Source: Clostridia bacterium | GTDB lineage: Bacteria > Bacillota > Clostridia > TANB77 > CAG-508 | Direction: 5' to 3' | DNA length: 64,000 bases | NCBI GenBank assembly: GCA_900759015.1 | Contig: CAAEUE010000014.1 | Span: 1 to 64,000, forward strand | In this document: piece by piece, positions 44,913 through 53,610 of the stretch | Numbering within the stretch: position 1 is the stretch's first letter | Layout: the number at the start of each line of letters is the position of its first letter | Program-made: the position numbers and the translations under genes | The notes under the pieces: generated by a model | The model's input: only the letters and a program-made list of their open reading frames with translations | Told to the model about the DNA's origin: nothing | The model's database searches: none

Positions 44913-45500
44913 ATGAGGCTATTTATTAATAAAGGAATATGCAAGCGGAAATGGAATGGTAATGTAAGTGTTCGTCAAAAAGATGGAATAGTTACATTAC
45001 GTATTCCAGATTATAACAAAGAGACCAACAGAGAACCATATGTGGAATTTGTAATTCCAAATGTAAAAAGAAAAATGCTAAAAACAAATCGATGGATTTA
45101 TAATTTGGTCTTGAAAGAAATTACAGAAAACCGTATAGTTTTTGAGGAGGAATATGATCCATGTACTGGTGAGATTTATGCCATTGTAAGGTCAACAGAA
45201 GCTGTACCGGATGATGTTTTTATTCCAAAAGCCAAAAAGAATAAGGTAAAGGTAATAAGGCGACTTCGATTTGTAGATGGAGAATGTGACCTTGGTGACT
45301 TTTTGTCCAATGTTTATTTTATAAGAATAAAATTGGACAGAAAAGAGAAGTTACCATTATACTTAACTTATGAGGATTCAAAGAACCTTCGGAAAGCAAT
45401 AGTATTTGCAAGAAATGCAGAAGGAATGTGGAATGCCAATATAGAGCTAAAAAAAGTCAGCAATACAGAAGGCAAATATATATCGCTTTCTAAAATTTAA
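44913..45500 (+). CDS. Orphan protein (195 aa), basic and beta-rich
   Basis: I do not recognise this family. The 195-residue protein is basic, starting MRLFINKGICKRKWNGNVSV, and alternates short strands (IVTLRIPDYNK, YVEFVIPNV) with charged loops. CGG, CGT, CGA and GTC codons are frequent relative to neighbours. It starts 38 nt after the 44359 gene with TGTGGAGG before the ATG and no intervening terminator, so the two are probably cotranscribed. A long perfect terminator follows. Confidence 0.8.
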   Translation: MRLFINKGICKRKWNGNVSVRQKDGIVTLRIPDYNKETNREPYVEFVIPNVKRKMLKTNRWIYNLVLKEITENRIVFEEEYDPCTGEIYAIVRSTEAVPDDVFIPKAKKNKVKVIRRLRFVDGECDLGDFLSNVYFIRIKLDRKEKLPLYLTYEDSKNLRKAIVFARNAEGMWNANIELKKVSNTEGKYISLSKI

Positions 45501-45509
45501 TATTGTTTC

Positions 45510-45557
45510 AAAAAGAGTAGGAGGACATTTTTATTATGATGTTCTTCTATTCTTTTT
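45510..45557 (+). terminator. Very long terminator hairpin
   Basis: AAAAAGAGTAGGAGGACA (45510-) pairs over its full 18 bases with TGTTCTTCTATTCTTTTT, allowing G-T pairs, then a short T-run. Confidence 0.8.
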
Positions 45558-45622
45558 AGTTGAAATAAAGCATAAAATATATTTAATTAATATGATATTA
45601 CAATTCATGAATTATTCAATAT

Positions 45623-45724
45623 TTGAAATTAAAGTAAATATGTGCTAAAATTGTACTGCAAAAAATGTACAAAGAAGATGTAAACTTGCTAAATGTAGCG
45701 AGGAACTAAGAAAGGAGAAACAAC
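45623..45724 (+). promoter_or_regulatory. Promoter and structured leader of orphan gene 45725
   Basis: TTGAAA (45623-45628), 17-nt spacer, extended -10 TGCTAAAAT (to 45651). A hairpin CTTGCTA (45685-45691) / TAGCGAG (45696-45702) with loop AATG sits just before GAAAGGAG. It aligns with the hairpin upstream of 44359 but with changed bases that keep pairing. Confidence 0.65.
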
Positions 45725-46174
45725 ATGAGAAAACTTAAAAATTGTAAGATTTTTGATCTGTATGGACGGAGGATGCAAGAGGAGGAAAATCCACATTTTG
45801 TAGTAGTTGTTGCAGATGTGGAAGATGACAAGACAATATGTGAGTATGGAATTCTGAATAAGGACAAGTTTGAGCAATCTGATGAGGTAGTATATGACAT
45901 TGAATCTTTTGCAGAAATGCCGGCGACGGATTCAACCATAAAAGAAAGGGGTTGTATTTTTTGTGCAGCAATGCCAAAGAGTTCAAAAACTACTATTCCG
46001 ACATGGCCTATGTTTGTGAAATATAAATCAGATAGCACAAATGTAGATGACGAAGAGGTTTCAATTGTCTGCGTATCCGAAGAGAGGGTTCAAGTGTTGA
46101 AAACAAAACTTTCGGAGACCAACGATGCTGGCTTTAAAGTTGGAGACAGTTTCTACAGAGTTGGTGTAATGTAA
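45725..46174 (+). CDS. Orphan protein (149 aa), LKNCKIF family
   Basis: This 149-residue paralog of the 44359 product begins MRKLKNCKIFDLYGRRMQEE. It keeps LKNCKIF-x-x-x-GR and a CIFCAAM segment aligned with FTFYSAV. The middle is acidic (VVVVADVEDDKTICEYG). No membrane segment or known domain. CGG and GCG codons appear, unlike host-type genes. It is transcribed alone, with its own leader and terminator, and lies convergent to dapB. Confidence 0.8.
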   Translation: MRKLKNCKIFDLYGRRMQEEENPHFVVVVADVEDDKTICEYGILNKDKFEQSDEVVYDIESFAEMPATDSTIKERGCIFCAAMPKSSKTTIPTWPMFVKYKSDSTNVDDEEVSIVCVSEERVQVLKTKLSETNDAGFKVGDSFYRVGVM

Positions 46175-46210
46175 GCAAAATTTAAAATCTGAGATTTTTT
46201 TGCAGTAATA

Positions 46211-46254
46211 AAAAAACAGCCCGCGCTTTTATCACAAAGCACGAGCTGTTTTTT
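46211..46254. terminator. Bidirectional terminator of 45725 gene and dapB
   Basis: AAAAAACAGC-CCG-CGCTTT pairs with AAAGCACGA-GCTGTTTTTT across a TATCAC loop; it overlaps the dapB stop codon region. Confidence 0.8.
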
Positions 46255-47005
46255 ATTTATTATTAATTAAATCATTCATATTATACATTCCATTATCTTT
46301 ATTAACTATGTATTTAGCAGCCATAACAGCACCATTTGCAAAAACAGTTCTAGAATAACATTTATGTGTTATTTCTAAAGTCTCATGTTCACCAAAGAAT
46401 TGTACTGTATGTTCACCTACGATATTTCCACCTCTAATAGAAGAAAATCCGATTTCTAATTTATTTCTTTTTTCATGTTTATTGTGTCTGTCAAATTCAT
46501 AAACCATCTTGTTATCTTTAGCTTCATTAATGCTATCTGCTAAGAATAAAGCTGTTCCACTTGGGCTATCTATTTTTCTATTATGATGAGTTTCTATAAT
46601 TTCTATATCAGTATCTGGCAATTCTTTAGCTAAAGATGCTACAATTTTTGCCATTAAATTTATATCATATGACATATTAGCAGATTTAAAAACAGGAATA
46701 TCTTTTGAATAATTTTCTATTTCATTTAATTGTTCTTCTGTAAATCCAGTTGTTGCAATAACTATAGGAACATGATTTTCCTTAGCATATTTTAGGATAT
46801 TTAAAGTAGCAACTGGAACAGAAAAATCAATTATAACATCTGGCTTTTCTTCTATGTCTGAAGTATTTGTATAAACTGGATATGTATAAATTCCAGTATT
46901 TTCTTTATCAACACCACCAAGAAGTAAAATATCTTTATCATTATCTATTACATTTGCAACTTCTTGTCCCATTTTACCATTTATTCCATTTATTAATACT
47001 TTCAT
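46253..47005 (-). CDS. dapB: 4-hydroxy-tetrahydrodipicolinate reductase
   Basis: DapB reduces the DapA product with NAD(P)H in diaminopimelate/lysine biosynthesis. The 250-residue protein starts MKVLINGINGKMGQEV, the nucleotide-binding Gly motif, and has IDFSVPVAT, IATTGF and the catalytic region ETHHNRKIDSPSGTAL. GAAAGGATC lies upstream of the start. An HD-domain gene sits 43 nt upstream, and dapA is further upstream on the same strand. Confidence 0.96.
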   Translation of the reverse strand: MKVLINGINGKMGQEVANVIDNDKDILLLGGVDKENTGIYTYPVYTNTSDIEEKPDVIIDFSVPVATLNILKYAKENHVPIVIATTGFTEEQLNEIENYSKDIPVFKSANMSYDINLMAKIVASLAKELPDTDIEIIETHHNRKIDSPSGTALFLADSINEAKDNKMVYEFDRHNKHEKRNKLEIGFSSIRGGNIVGEHTVQFFGEHETLEITHKCYSRTVFANGAVMAAKYIVNKDNGMYNMNDLINNK

Positions 47006-47048
47006 TTAATTTGATCCTTTCTATATCGCCAAAGGTAAATAAAACTAA

Positions 47049-47591
47049 TTAAAATCTTACAAACAAAATTGTTAAAAAGATATAAGCATATCTATAAACC
47101 ATTTTTAGCTTGTATTTCTTATTTAAATATTTAAAAAATTCAACTGTAGCACAATATTTGTCTACAAATGTAACTATGTAACTTTCTTTATATTTAGGCA
47201 ATTTTATAGTTAAAGGCCACATATGTTTTACTATTACATCTTTTTCTAAATCATTTAAAGTGAAATTTTTTAAAGAATTTTCTAAAGCGATTTTAGGATG
47301 AGAAAAAGCATGTAGTTCTTTAAATGAATTAACCTTTCTATGTTCATGCCAATCATATAAAAAGAAATCATGAAGCATAGCAGCACGAGCTGCTGAAAAA
47401 TAATCTAATTTAAATTTTTTACATATTAAATAAGTATAATATGCAACATGCAAGCAGTGGTTATAACATGACGTGCTAGAATGTTGCATATAATTGTTCA
47501 TTTCTTTTACCTTTTCATTTAAGCGAATATCATTTATTATATTTTTAAATTCTAAATAATTTTCTTCATTTTTTAATTTTTTAAAAAACAT
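47049..47591 (-). CDS. HD-domain protein between dapA and dapB
   Basis: This 180-residue protein carries an HD-type metal site: YNHCLHVAYYTYLICKK, then AAMLHDFFLYDWHEHRK and a distal D in VTFVDKYC. The C-terminal end has an alternating hydrophobic run that may be membrane-associated. Such HD proteins are putative phosphohydrolases without known substrates. It lies in the dap gene group, but no link to lysine synthesis is evident. Confidence 0.8.
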   Translation of the reverse strand: MFFKKLKNEENYLEFKNIINDIRLNEKVKEMNNYMQHSSTSCYNHCLHVAYYTYLICKKFKLDYFSAARAAMLHDFFLYDWHEHRKVNSFKELHAFSHPKIALENSLKNFTLNDLEKDVIVKHMWPLTIKLPKYKESYIVTFVDKYCATVEFFKYLNKKYKLKMVYRYAYIFLTILFVRF

Positions 47592-47683
47592 TTATTCACA
47601 TCCCATATTATTTTTTTTACTTCTATATATATTATATCATGTGAGATATATTATGTGAATAAAGTTAATTAAATCTTAACAAT

Positions 47684-48568
47684 TTAAATTAATCCAAAAT
47701 TTTTTAAAGAAGTTCTTAATTTTTCTTGATTTTTTTCAGATAATCTAACTAGTGGAAGTCTAGGAACTCCGAAATTGTATCCCATCATATTTAAAGCTTC
47801 TTTTACAGGGATAGGATTAACTTCACAGAATAAGCTGCCTACCAAATCTATTGCATCTAATTGCATTTGTGTGGCTTCTGTAATATTTCCATCAAAGAAA
47901 TTTTGAACCATCTCATGTGTGTATTTTGGTGCAACATTTGAAAGAACAGATATAACACCAAGTCCGCCTAAAGATAGAATTGGAACGATTTGGTCATCAT
48001 TTCCAGAATAAATATGTAAATTATCTTTACATAGTGCTGCAATTTTAGCAACTTGTGAGATATTACCACTAGCTTCTTTTACAGCTACAATATTTGGTAT
48101 TTTAGAAAGTTCTAAACAAGTTTCTGGAGTGATGTTTACACCAGTTCTACTAGATACACTGTATACAATTATAGGTAAAGATGTAGAATTAGCTATTGCT
48201 TTGTAATGTTCTACTAAACCTGCCTGTGTTGTTTTATTATAATATGGTGTTACAACTAACAAAGCATCTGCACCAACAGATTCTGCGTATTTTGACATTT
48301 CTATTGCAGAAGCAGTATTATTAGAACCTGTTCCAGCAATTACAGGAATTCTACCATTAACTTTATCTATAGCATATTTAATGGTATCTTTTTTTTCTTT
48401 TTCTGTCATTGTAGAAGATTCGCCAGTAGTACCACATACTATAATACTATCAACACCTTCTGAAATTTGGAATTCTATTAATTTTCCAAACTCTTCAAAA
48501 TTTACGCCATCATTTGTAAATGGTGTGGAGATGGCAGTACCACAACCTTTAAAAATAATTTTTTTCAT
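47684..48568 (-). CDS. dapA: 4-hydroxy-tetrahydrodipicolinate synthase
   Basis: DapA condenses pyruvate with aspartate semialdehyde, the first committed step to diaminopimelate. The 294-residue protein has the TIM-barrel motifs CGTTGESSTM (about 43-52), the proton-relay Tyr in YSVSSRTGVNI and the Schiff-base Lys in AVKEASGN. AGGAGATG lies just upstream of the start. It leads a minus-strand run with the HD gene and dapB, but with gaps of 90 and 43 nt. The divergent DtxR-like gene is next. Confidence 0.97.
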   Translation of the reverse strand: MKKIIFKGCGTAISTPFTNDGVNFEEFGKLIEFQISEGVDSIIVCGTTGESSTMTEKEKKDTIKYAIDKVNGRIPVIAGTGSNNTASAIEMSKYAESVGADALLVVTPYYNKTTQAGLVEHYKAIANSTSLPIIVYSVSSRTGVNITPETCLELSKIPNIVAVKEASGNISQVAKIAALCKDNLHIYSGNDDQIVPILSLGGLGVISVLSNVAPKYTHEMVQNFFDGNITEATQMQLDAIDLVGSLFCEVNPIPVKEALNMMGYNFGVPRLPLVRLSEKNQEKLRTSLKNFGLI

Positions 48569-48720
48569 AATAACATCTCCTATAGAGATTTTTTAGCATA
48601 TATAATTATATGTAGCTATTTTCTATGTTATTATATGATATAATTTATAAAAAATAAATAATTTCTGGAAAATATCTAAAAAATACTATATAATTATTAC
48701 TAGATAAAAGGAGGAGAATA

Positions 48721-49164
48721 ATGACTGCATCTCAAGAAGATTATTTAAAATCAATATATATATTAATATTACATAAAAATGAAGCAAGAGTTACAGATAT
48801 TGCTGACTACTTACAAGTTAGTAAAGCAAGTGTAAATAGAGCGTTAAAATCTTTAAAAGAGCTAGGACTTGTGGATTATGAAACATATGGAGAGATAAAA
48901 TTAACAGAAAAGGGAAAAGAAGAAGCTACTAACATTATTAAAAAACATAATGTTTTAAAAGCGTTTTTAATTCAAATTTTAAATGTTAATAACGAAACAG
49001 CAGAAGAAGAAGCAAAAAAAATGAAACATGCTATTTCTGAAGATACTGTAAATAAATTTTCTGATTATATTAAAAGCATTATAAAAGTTGATGAATTAAA
49101 ATGTAACTATAGTCCAGAAAATGAAAGATGTCAAAATTGTATAAAATTAAAAAAGAAAAAATAA
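48721..49164 (+). CDS. DtxR/MntR-family metal-dependent regulator
   Basis: This 147-residue protein has the DtxR-family N-terminal winged helix (SQEDYLKSIYILI, VTDIADYLQVSKASVNRALKSL) and a metal-binding dimer domain with HNVLKAFLIQIL and HAISEDTVNKF. The C-terminus has an added Cys cluster (CNYSPENERCQNC). It is a probable iron- or manganese-responsive repressor, and its targets are unknown. AGGAGG precedes the ATG. No transporter gene is adjacent. Confidence 0.9.
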   Translation: MTASQEDYLKSIYILILHKNEARVTDIADYLQVSKASVNRALKSLKELGLVDYETYGEIKLTEKGKEEATNIIKKHNVLKAFLIQILNVNNETAEEEAKKMKHAISEDTVNKFSDYIKSIIKVDELKCNYSPENERCQNCIKLKKKK

Positions 49165-49195
49165 TCGCAAATGTGTTTTGCGATTATTTTTAGCA
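49162..49195. terminator. Terminator after DtxR-family gene
   Basis: AATAATCGCAAA-TGTG-TTTTGCGATTATTTTT, a 10-bp stem with T-run, starting at the stop codon. Confidence 0.85.
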
Positions 49196-49207
49196 CTAAA
49201 AAATTTA

Positions 49208-49308
49208 GAAGGGAAAAAAGGACCGTCCCCGAATCCCTGGAAACCTCCCAAATCCCTGGAAACCTCCCAAATCCCTGGAAACGTCCCCAAACCCTTGGAA
49301 CGTCCCAA
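49208..49308. repeat. Tandem 19-20-bp array of GGGACGTTCC-family units
   Basis: About four units begin at 49231, 49250, 49269 and 49289: [AG]AATCCCTGGAAACCTCCC and variants with ACGTCCCC. A leading half (GGAAAAAAGGACCGTCCCC) precedes them. The layout and core resemble the 21-bp array at the window start. It lies between the convergent DtxR-like and asd genes. Confidence 0.85.
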
Positions 49309-49311
49309 AAA

Positions 49312-50304
49312 CTATTTTTCTATCATTTTTTCTACTATTTGTATTGCATTTGATGCTGCACCTTTTCGTATATTATCAGCGACTACCCAAAGATTTACAC
49401 CATTTTCTACACTAAAATCTCTTCTAATTCTTCCTACAAAAACTTCATCATGCCCATTTGCATTTGTAGCTAGAGGATAAAGCTCTGAAGAAATATCATC
49501 TTGAACGATTATTCCTTCAAAATTTTTAAGTGTTTCTACTAATTCAGAAAGTTCAAATGGCTTTTCAAATTCAACATTTATAGATTCACTATGTGAATTT
49601 TCTACTGGAACCCTAACTGTAGTTGCAGTTATTCTTAAATCGGGTTTCTTTAAAATTTTTCTTGTTTCATTTATCATTTTCATTTCTTCTTTGGTATAAC
49701 CATTTTCTGTGAATACATCTATATGTGGCAAACAATTATTATAAATTGGGTATGGGAATTTTTCTAATTTATTAATTCCTTTTCTACCATTTTCTAAATC
49801 ATTTAAGCCTTTTTGACCTGCTCCAGAAACAGCTTGGTATGTAGAATATACAATTCTTTTTATTGTATATTTATCATCTAAAGCTTTTAATGGTAAAACC
49901 GCTTGTATAGTAGAGCAATTTGGATTTGCAATTATTCCATGATTATTTTTAATTTCTTCTGGATTAACCTCTGGTACAACTAATGGTACGTCTTTATCCA
50001 TTCTAAATGCACTACTATTGTCTACTACAATACAACCTTTTGAGGCTGCAATTGGAGCATATTTTTTAGATGTCTCGCCACCAGCAGAAAATATTGCAAA
50101 GTCAAATCCCTCATCAAAAGAGTGTTCAGTTAATTCTTTTACAACATATTCTTTATTCATAAATGTAACTTTTTTGCCAGCAGATTTATTTGAGGCAAAT
50201 AAAACATATTCACTAATTGGTAGATTTTTTTCTTCTAATACTTTTAGTGCAGTTCTACCTACTACACCTGTAGCACCTACAATTGCTAATTTGTAATTTT
50301 TCAT
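49312..50304 (-). CDS. asd: Aspartate-semialdehyde dehydrogenase
   Basis: Asd reduces beta-aspartyl phosphate to aspartate semialdehyde, feeding the DapA reaction. The 330-residue protein has GATGVVGRTAL at the N-terminus, the catalytic Cys in ANPNCSTIQ and the later HIDVFTENGYTKEE segment. ATG 50304 (GAGGTGCTTAAT upstream) is preferred over 50334. It is separated from dapA by the plus-strand DtxR-like gene and the repeat, so not in one operon despite the shared pathway. Confidence 0.96.
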   Translation of the reverse strand: MKNYKLAIVGATGVVGRTALKVLEEKNLPISEYVLFASNKSAGKKVTFMNKEYVVKELTEHSFDEGFDFAIFSAGGETSKKYAPIAASKGCIVVDNSSAFRMDKDVPLVVPEVNPEEIKNNHGIIANPNCSTIQAVLPLKALDDKYTIKRIVYSTYQAVSGAGQKGLNDLENGRKGINKLEKFPYPIYNNCLPHIDVFTENGYTKEEMKMINETRKILKKPDLRITATTVRVPVENSHSESINVEFEKPFELSELVETLKNFEGIIVQDDISSELYPLATNANGHDEVFVGRIRRDFSVENGVNLWVVADNIRKGAASNAIQIVEKMIEK

Positions 50305-50456
50305 ATTAAGCACCTCGGCTTTAAATAGTAACAAGAATTATATTTATAATTTCTTATAGTACATATTATATTCTAAACAATAAAAAAATGCTAGTTAAAA
50401 CTAACAAATATATGATAGAATATTGTCGAAATACAAAAGACATAGGAGGGGATTAA

Positions 50457-52421
50457 ATGAAAAAGAAATTAGCAGTAATAATAGCTATATTGTTAGTAAT
50501 GGCTATTGTTATTGGAATTACAGTATCAAATCTAAGATTTAGAGGAGATTTAACAGAAATTAGTTCGGAAAAACAATTACAAAAAATAGTCGATGGATAT
50601 AGTTCATCAGGAGGATCAAGCGTGGCTGCAGCATTTATATGTCCATTAATTGCTTTACCTAGTCGTAGTTTCTCTGGTGGAATTATAGAAGATACAAGTT
50701 CGACACGATCTTCTAGAGGAGGTATTGTTCCAAATGAAATAACAAGTAGTGCAAATGACACAAAATCTTTTGATTCCATACTTCCAAGTACAAATACAGG
50801 AACAACTACTTCAGACTATTCAACAACAAATATACAAGTAGAAAATGTGGATGAGGCAGATATTGTAAAAACAGATGGTGAATATGTATATTCAATTTCA
50901 GACGATACAGTATATATAACATATGCAAAAAATCCAACTGAGATGAATGTGGTAGCAAAGATAGAAGAACCATTAAGTAATATATATCCAGAAGATTTAA
51001 TATTACAAAATAATAAATTAGTAGTTATTTCTGGAAATAATACGAAAACAATTGTTAAGGTTTATGATTTAGCAGATATAGAAAATCCAGACCAAATAAA
51101 AGAATTTGAAATAAATAAGGAATATTATACATCAAGGTATATAAATGGTAATTTATATGTAATTTCATCTGGAAGAGTATTAAGCGAAGGAAATTTAGAA
51201 TATGTAGAAGATGGTGCTACTGTAAATCCAGATAAACCAAATGCATATAAAATAAATGACTTATATACAAGGATGCAAACAGTTATAGCATCATATAATT
51301 TAAATACACCAGAAAATAAAATTAAAGTTCAATCATATTTAATGGATGTAGAGAATGCATATATATCAGAAAAAAATATGTATTTAATTGATAATGGATA
51401 TAGTGGAAGCAGAGATGTAGAATTTAGCGATATATTTGGACTAAAAGGACTTTTAGGAATTGGAGATGCAATAGAAGAGAGTGACAGCACTTATGGTTCA
51501 AACATATATAAATTTAATTTTAAAGAAGATGGAAGTGTGGAATATCAAACTAAAACTCAAGTAGAAGGAACAACAATAGACCAATTTTCTTTAGATGAAA
51601 AAGATGATAATTTAAGAATTGCATTATATACAACAAAAGGATCAAGAGTTGTAGTCCTAGACAATAATTTAAAACAATTAGGAGAAACTGCATATCTTGC
51701 TAAAGGAGAAAAAATGTATTCAGCAAGATTTGTAGGGGATAGAGCATATCTTGTAACATATAAAAATGTAGATCCATTATATTCTATAGATTTAAGTAAC
51801 CCAGCAAATCCAAAAGCTTTAGGAGCTTTAAAGATTCCAGGATATAGTACATATTTACAGCCATATGATGAAAATCATATTATTGGTTTTGGTTTCCAAA
51901 CAGAAGAAAATGTTAGAAGAAATTCTTTAGGAAGAGTTACTTCAACTTCTTCAAAAGTTACTGGAATGAAAATGGCATTATTTGATGTTACTGATATAAG
52001 TAATCCAAAAATGATATCAGAGGAAGTAATAGGGGATTCTAGAACAAATTCTACTGTTTTAGAAAATCATAAAGCGCTATTATTAGATAAAGAAAGAAAT
52101 CTATTAGCAATTCCTATAAAAAATTATACGACAGATTTAAGTATTACAGAAGATGATGATATATCTTCTGCTACAAAGTCATACACAAGTTACTTAAAGA
52201 GTAGAACATATAACAAAGTTGGATATGCAGTATATAGTTTAGATATAGCAAATGGATTTAATTTAAGAGGAATAATAACACATGATGTTAATTCTAATGC
52301 CTACACTTCAGATATTAGAGGCTTATACATAGATGATACATTATATACTGTTTCAAATAAGGAAATTAAAGCAAATAATATAGATACATTAGCAGAAATT
52401 AAAGAAGTTTTATTTGATTAA
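50457..52421 (+). CDS. Secreted or anchored beta-propeller domain protein
   Basis: This 654-residue protein has a membrane-spanning N-terminus (MKKKLAVIIAILLVMAIVIG), a Ser/Thr-rich linker and the beta-propeller domain family motif NVDEADIVKTDGEYVYSISD. Repeated blades (for example YDLADIENPDQIKEFE, IDLSNPANPKALG, FDVTDISNPKMISEE) contain the D-x-x-NP segment typical of this family. It is probably outside the membrane, and its function is unknown. GAGGGG precedes the ATG. Two small membrane-protein genes follow 11 and 22 nt later, possibly one operon. Confidence 0.88.
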   Translation: MKKKLAVIIAILLVMAIVIGITVSNLRFRGDLTEISSEKQLQKIVDGYSSSGGSSVAAAFICPLIALPSRSFSGGIIEDTSSTRSSRGGIVPNEITSSANDTKSFDSILPSTNTGTTTSDYSTTNIQVENVDEADIVKTDGEYVYSISDDTVYITYAKNPTEMNVVAKIEEPLSNIYPEDLILQNNKLVVISGNNTKTIVKVYDLADIENPDQIKEFEINKEYYTSRYINGNLYVISSGRVLSEGNLEYVEDGATVNPDKPNAYKINDLYTRMQTVIASYNLNTPENKIKVQSYLMDVENAYISEKNMYLIDNGYSGSRDVEFSDIFGLKGLLGIGDAIEESDSTYGSNIYKFNFKEDGSVEYQTKTQVEGTTIDQFSLDEKDDNLRIALYTTKGSRVVVLDNNLKQLGETAYLAKGEKMYSARFVGDRAYLVTYKNVDPLYSIDLSNPANPKALGALKIPGYSTYLQPYDENHIIGFGFQTEENVRRNSLGRVTSTSSKVTGMKMALFDVTDISNPKMISEEVIGDSRTNSTVLENHKALLLDKERNLLAIPIKNYTTDLSITEDDDISSATKSYTSYLKSRTYNKVGYAVYSLDIANGFNLRGIITHDVNSNAYTSDIRGLYIDDTLYTVSNKEIKANNIDTLAEIKEVLFD

Positions 52422-52432
52422 GGGGGATAAAT

Positions 52433-52696
52433 ATGGGAAAAATTTATAAAAAAGAAGTTAGCAATTATTCAGGAATGCCAGCAGCATCATTGACATTAGG
52501 AATTATATCAATACTTACAATTATATTTTGGTATATGTCGTTAATTACAGGAATTTTGGCAATAGTTTTTGGTGTTAAATCTATACATAGAATTAATAGT
52601 AAATTAGGAAAAGCAGGAATGGTATTAGGAATTATAGGTGTTTCTCTCTGTTGTTTTATATACTTATGGTTTATATTTGCTATTTTAATGCAATAA
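52433..52696 (+). CDS. DUF4190-like membrane protein
   Basis: This 87-residue protein has two transmembrane segments: SLTLGIISILTIIFWYMSLITGILAIVFGV (about 18-47) and LGIIGVSLCCFIYLWFIFAIL near the end. Between them lies KSIHRINSKLGKAGMVLG, the DUF4190 signature linker. The family is common in Gram-positive bacteria, function unknown. AAGGGGG precedes the ATG. Confidence 0.8.
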   Translation: MGKIYKKEVSNYSGMPAASLTLGIISILTIIFWYMSLITGILAIVFGVKSIHRINSKLGKAGMVLGIIGVSLCCFIYLWFIFAILMQ

Positions 52697-52718
52697 ATGA
52701 TGAATAAAGGAGTAAAAA

Positions 52719-53219
52719 ATGAATGTATATGATATTCAAGATTTACAAAATGTAGAGACTTTATCAGCATATGTAGATCTACAAGCGATTTTTCAGCTAA
52801 TAATACTTATATTAATAGTAATTATTTCCATATGTACTATAATGTATATTCAGAAAAATATAAAATTAAACAAAAATACAAATAAAGTTATAAGATATGG
52901 AACAAAAAAATTTTTTGTTTTGGGAATAATTAATTTAATAGTTCTTTGTTTCTTAAAATATGTTGATCGACCTTCTTCTTATATAGGATTGGACATAGAA
53001 AAAGCTTCAATACAATACAATATTTTTATAATAATTCTATTTATTATATATATACTTTTATTAACGCCTCAAGTATACACAATTATACAATTAAGAAAAA
53101 ATATAAAAAAAGAAGGTACAAATAAAATTGAAAAAATAAATGGTAAAAGCACAATTTTATTGGTAATAGGAACAATAATAGTATATGCTGGTTCAATTTT
53201 TATGATTATTTTAAGATAA
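52719..53219 (+). CDS. Hypothetical four-helix membrane protein
   Basis: This 166-residue protein has four hydrophobic segments (about 25-45, 65-85, 100-120 and 143-163) separated by short basic loops. The short acidic N-terminus probably lies outside. No family is recognised. AAAGGAG precedes the ATG. It follows the DUF4190 gene by 22 nt and precedes the ileS T-box. Confidence 0.75.
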   Translation: MNVYDIQDLQNVETLSAYVDLQAIFQLIILILIVIISICTIMYIQKNIKLNKNTNKVIRYGTKKFFVLGIINLIVLCFLKYVDRPSSYIGLDIEKASIQYNIFIIILFIIYILLLTPQVYTIIQLRKNIKKEGTNKIEKINGKSTILLVIGTIIVYAGSIFMIILR

Positions 53220-53258
53220 GGATATGAAATTTGCATAGAAATTAATATAGCAAAATAC

Positions 53259-53541
53259 TTGCAAAATAAAAATATCATGATATAATAGATGCACATAAAA
53301 AAAGACAAAATAAGGACAACACAGTTATAAATTAGTCTTTAAGAGAGCTAGATGTATGCTGAAATTCTAGTAAGATAAAATATAATTGTTATCACCTTAT
53401 ATGTTGCGAAACTGAACTAATAGTAAGTTTTGACGTATATTCTGCGTTAAAGAAATTAGAGAGAATAACGTAAGTTATTAAATTAGGTGGTACCGCGGAA
53501 TTATGCCCTTTTCGTCCTAAACAGGATGAAAAGGGCTTTTT
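53259..53541 (+). promoter_or_regulatory. Promoter and T-box riboswitch (Ile) upstream of ileS
   Basis: The promoter is TTGCAA (53259-53264), 16 nt, TATAAT (53281-53286). In the T-box, the Stem I base AAGAGAGC and the specifier ATC (Ile; 53391-53393) in GTTATCACC are visible. The conserved antiterminator AGGTGGTACCGCGG is at 53485-53498. A strong terminator GCCCTTTTCGTCCT / AGGATGAAAAGGGC plus T-run ends at 53541. ileS is thus induced by uncharged tRNA-Ile. Confidence 0.93.
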
Positions 53542-53610
53542 GATTGTTGATTTTACAATACTTTAGTAAAGTGAAATCCCTAATAAAAAATAAAAGAAGG
53601 AGGAATTACA

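Noticed and set aside
47684..50304. Lysine riboswitch before dapA or asd
   Set aside because: The regions upstream of both starts are too short and lack the conserved lysine-riboswitch elements.
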